A DNA stretch of 64,000 nucleotides from HXMU1420-2 sp034670145 (GTDB lineage Bacteria > Pseudomonadota > Alphaproteobacteria > Rhodobacterales > Rhodobacteraceae). This document shows positions 61,834-64,000 of the stretch, piece after piece. The notes under the pieces are model-generated. The model did not search any database. It saw only the letters and a list, made by a program, of their open reading frames with translations, and was not told the origin of the DNA. The position numbers and the translations under genes are program-made. The number at the start of each line of letters is the position of its first letter. Within the stretch, counting starts at the first letter, position 1. The stretch lies in contig JAXMOA010000001.1 of assembly GCA_034670145.1 (NCBI GenBank), forward strand, positions 124,001 to 188,000, written 5' to 3'.

Positions 61834-62096
61834 CGAAACACCTTGTCGCGCGCGCTTTGCCCGCGAATCAGCATCAGATCGCTGGGGGCCACACCCATTG
61901 CCTTGGCCAGAACGGCCTGAATCGCGACATTCGCCCGCCCGTTTTCTGGGATCGCGGTCACCCAGATCTTCAACACATCATCTTCGACGCTCAAGGCATC
62001 CCGCGCAGCCCCAGGTGTCGCGCGCACGGCTATCTCGTTGCCGGGACGGGCCAGGTCGCTCAGATCCGGTAGATTGCGTAATTTCGGTTTTGCCAT
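61812..62096 (-). CDS. DUF167 (YggU) family protein
   Basis: A 94-residue protein of the DUF167/YggU family, with EIAVRATPGAARDAL, KIWVTAIPENGRANVAIQAV and SDLMLIRGQSARDK at the expected places. Its function is not known. Several ATGs are possible (62126, 62114, 62105, 62096); I prefer 62096, where GGAGG is close upstream and the protein starts like its family, though the spacing is short. It is convergent with the small gene at 61597. Confidence 0.82.
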   Translation of the reverse strand: MAKPKLRNLPDLSDLARPGNEIAVRATPGAARDALSVEDDVLKIWVTAIPENGRANVAIQAVLAKAMGVAPSDLMLIRGQSARDKVFRYGSGRS

Positions 62097-62187
62097 AGCC
62101 TCCATTTTGGCCATTTCCGGACCCAAGCGCCATAGACAATCCCAGCCCAGCTTTGGATAGTGGCCCCCGCAACAAGGAGGCGACAGG

Positions 62188-63297
62188 ATGACAACAGGCT
62201 TTTTCTGGGACGAGCAATGTTTCTGGCACGCAGGTGGAAACTACGCGTTCACCCTGCCGATTGGCGGCCTGGTTCAACCTCTGGCCGCTGGCGGTCTGCC
62301 CGAAAACCCGGAAACAAAACGCCGTCTGACCAACCTGATGCAGGTCACTGGGCTGCTCGGGGAACTGGACGCCAAATCCGCCGCGCCCGCCGATTGGTCT
62401 GACCTCAACCGAATTCACCCTGAATCCTATCTGAAAGAATTCAAACGCCTCTCTGATTCCGGCGGCGGTGAACTGGGCAAGCGCACTCCTTTTGCCACCG
62501 GCGGCTTTGAAATCTCCGCGCTCTCGGCCGGCCTCTCTGTTGCAGCAATAGATGCCGTGATGACCGGGGCCAATCAAAATGCCTACGCTTTGTCCCGGCC
62601 TCCGGGTCATCACTGCCTGCCTGACTTTCCCAACGGGTTCTGTCTGTTGGCCAATATCGCCATCGCCGTCGAAACCGCCCGCGCCCGTCATGGGTTGGGC
62701 AAAGTGGCGGTGCTGGACTGGGACGTGCATCATGGCAACGGAACCGAGGCGATTTACTATGACCGCGCCGACACCCTGACCATCAGCTTGCACCAAGAGG
62801 GCAATTACCCACTCGACACCGGCTACATCACAGACCGGGGCGAGGCTGCGGGCCTGGGCAAGAACATGAACGTGCCCCTGCCCGCAGGCGCGGGGCACAC
62901 GGCCTATCTGGCTTGTATCGACGAAATCGTGCGCCCGGCGCTTGAGGCATTCCAACCCGACCTGATCGTGGTCGCCTGCGGGTTCGATGCCTCTGCCATT
63001 GATCCATTGGCCCGCATGTTGGCGACACCGGAAACCTACCGCCAGATGACGTTGCGCATGAAGGACCTCGCCGCAGAGCTTTGCGAGGATCGGTTGGTTC
63101 TGGTCCACGAAGGCGGCTATTCCGAGGTCTACGTGCCTTTCTGCGGCCATGCCACGCTCGAGGCCCTGTCCGGCAGCTCCATCACCGCGCCCGATCCATT
63201 CGGAGACACGATGATCGCTCGCCAGCCGGGGCCGCGATTTGACGCCTTCCTGCGGGAAACCGTCAGCGAAATGGCGGCAGAGCTATTGGCCAGCTAA
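62188..63297 (+). CDS. Class II histone deacetylase-like amidohydrolase
   Basis: A 369-residue zinc deacetylase of the HDAC/acetylpolyamine amidohydrolase superfamily. The catalytic His-His is in SRPPGHHCLPD, the zinc ligands are in VLDWDVHHGNGTEAIYYD and VACGFDASAIDPLARM, and the C-terminal GGYSEVYVPFC is the family loop. Bacterial members act on acetylated polyamines or small amides, not histones. AAGGAGG lies about 8 bases before the ATG. Substrate unknown. Confidence 0.92.
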   Translation: MTTGFFWDEQCFWHAGGNYAFTLPIGGLVQPLAAGGLPENPETKRRLTNLMQVTGLLGELDAKSAAPADWSDLNRIHPESYLKEFKRLSDSGGGELGKRTPFATGGFEISALSAGLSVAAIDAVMTGANQNAYALSRPPGHHCLPDFPNGFCLLANIAIAVETARARHGLGKVAVLDWDVHHGNGTEAIYYDRADTLTISLHQEGNYPLDTGYITDRGEAAGLGKNMNVPLPAGAGHTAYLACIDEIVRPALEAFQPDLIVVACGFDASAIDPLARMLATPETYRQMTLRMKDLAAELCEDRLVLVHEGGYSEVYVPFCGHATLEALSGSSITAPDPFGDTMIARQPGPRFDAFLRETVSEMAAELLAS

Positions 63298-63359
63298 ACC
63301 CAGAAGTCAGGCCCGTCTTACGGCGGGCCATCCTCAACAGATTCCAAAACCGCCAATGG

Positions 63360-63473
63360 TCAGTTTGAAATTCCAATGCGACCACTGCCCGAAACCTGGA
63401 ACGAGCTGCCCGAAATCGGGTCACAGGCGCTCAGTAAAACCATCGCGCTCAGAGCGAGCCAGGCCAAACGCAT
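63360..63473 (-). CDS. Tiny lipoprotein (37 residues)
   Basis: A short frame that starts at ATG 63473 with GAGGAG about 9 bases upstream. The peptide begins MRLAWLALSAMVLLSAC, a clean signal peptide with the lipobox LSAC and Cys17, followed by a 20-residue Ser/Gly-rich tail. The features are those of small secreted lipoproteins such as entericidin-like peptides, but no family is recognised. It lies alone in the 409-base gap 63298-63706, convergent with the HDAC-like gene. Confidence 0.7.
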   Translation of the reverse strand: MRLAWLALSAMVLLSACDPISGSSFQVSGSGRIGISN

Positions 63474-63706
63474 CGTGTCATCTCCTCGCAATACAAAATT
63501 ACTGGTCAAAAAATCCGCCCAGGACCAAGGCCGGCCCGGCTCTACGCACCCCCCGCTTGTCGCTATCTCGTATCCCGTTTCCCGGCGCGGCGCACTGGCT
63601 TTCTCATGGCCTCGCCAAAGGGGGCAGGCTTTTCACCGCTCATTGGCCTTGAAACTTTCGGTGCAGGGCCAGACATAGCAACCGTAGCAGTCAGACAGGT
63701 TCCACA

Positions 63707-64000
63707 ATGCCCGTACCAAACCCCGACGCACTCGATTTCCTCCTGACCCGGCGCTCACGCCCGGCCAAAACGCTGGACATGCCAGTGCCGGACCGGGAAA
63801 CGCTCTCAACCCTTCTGCGTGCCGCAGCCCGCACACCGGATCACGGCAAGCTGGAACCCTTCCGCTTTATTGTTATCGAAAAACCAGCCCTCAGCCGCAT
63901 CGCCGACCTGGCCGAGGCGCGCGGGCAGGCCCTTGGCAAATCCGCCGAGGATGTCTCCAAGGGGCGCGCGCAATACGATCAGGGACACCTCGCCGTTGCC
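63707..64000 (+). CDS. Nitroreductase family protein (5' part; continues past window)
   Basis: The first 98 residues of a flavin-dependent nitroreductase. LLTRRSRPAKTLDMPVPDRE and AAARTPDHGKLEPFRFIVIE carry the FMN-contacting Arg/Ser positions typical of the YdjA/TdsD-like group. Only the N-terminal part is seen, so length and catalytic details cannot be judged. The start is the ATG at 63707; no strong ribosome site is visible. Confidence 0.88.
   Translation, partial: MPVPNPDALDFLLTRRSRPAKTLDMPVPDRETLSTLLRAAARTPDHGKLEPFRFIVIEKPALSRIADLAEARGQALGKSAEDVSKGRAQYDQGHLAVA

Noticed and set aside
63376..63678. 100-codon plus-strand frame before the nitroreductase
   Set aside because: No ribosome site, no domain, and it overlaps the better supported small lipoprotein on the minus strand.
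1..64000. tRNA or rRNA genes, CRISPR arrays, insertion sequences, integrase or prophage genes
   Set aside because: None was recognised on reading both strands; no repeat-spacer arrays, transposase or integrase motifs appear in any plausible frame.

Overview
The window is one contiguous stretch of a high-GC alphaproteobacterial chromosome. The gene content points to a marine Roseobacter-type member of the Rhodobacterales: a DmdB-like acyl-CoA ligase, a DmdC/FadE-like acyl-CoA dehydrogenase, a trimethylamine methyltransferase (MttB) family protein, a Hint-domain protein, an H-NOX-like/HNOBA-GGDEF pair, a form II CoxL homologue, and PutA with an AsnC-type regulator. I recognised no rRNA, tRNA, CRISPR array, insertion sequence or prophage. 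Genus-level assignment is inference.

Layout. 1-2.0 kb: leftward MATE transporter and two hotdog thioesterases. 2.1-10.2 kb: two MerR-type regulators, then a rightward beta-oxidation cluster (acyl-CoA dehydrogenase, small protein, GST, thiolase, NTF2-like protein, FadJ-type fusion). Operator-like repeats lie between the two regulators. 10.2-11.9 kb: a FUSC-like membrane protein, whose first codons contain a near-perfect intrinsic terminator, convergent with a Hint-domain protein. 12.0-15.5 kb: sulfotransferase, DmdB-type ligase and a membrane protein resembling a dead M48 protease. 15.5-21.5 kb: HNOBA-GGDEF plus a heme-site-less H-NOX, MttB-family protein, HAD phosphatase, DUF3572 protein and a PleD-like diguanylate cyclase with degenerate receiver domains. 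21.7-27.0 kb: EamA transporter, PrpE and MaeB, with a cluster of TTTGCAAA-like sites upstream of prpE.

27.1-31.2 kb: nucleoside salvage operon (VOC-cupin protein, cdd, deoA, deoB). 31.2-34.3 kb: valS with an AT-richer internal insertion. 34.4-40.3 kb: DUF3592 protein, HD-domain protein with a dienelactone hydrolase, CoxL-like protein and DUF2235 protein. 40.4-45.2 kb: thioesterase, divergent metF/metR, Bcr/CflA exporter and an oxidoreductase. 45.3-46.7 kb: an AT-richer block of helical reading frames, probably one gene broken by a frameshift and an in-frame amber codon. 46.8-54.5 kb: suhB, rhomboid protease, putA with its regulator, TPR protein, SseB-like protein and a uracil-DNA glycosylase family protein. 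54.7-58.8 kb: capsule-export kpsT/kpsE-like genes without kpsM, then a phosphohexomutase. 58.9-64 kb: rimO, a double-CDGSH protein, an M48 lipoprotein, a small conserved protein, a DUF167 protein, a class II HDAC-like deacetylase, a 37-residue lipoprotein on the minus strand, and the start of a nitroreductase.

How the genes fit together. The left half centres on acyl-CoA metabolism (ligases, beta-oxidation, thioesterases, propionate entry through PrpE, malic enzyme) and cyclic-di-GMP signalling. The middle handles nucleoside, one-carbon and proline catabolism. The right end handles capsule export and housekeeping. No single large novel system is evident. The items most worth a second look are the double pseudo-sensor c-di-GMP modules, the broken helical gene, the terminator inside a coding start, the ValS insertion, and several recurring intergenic palindromes.
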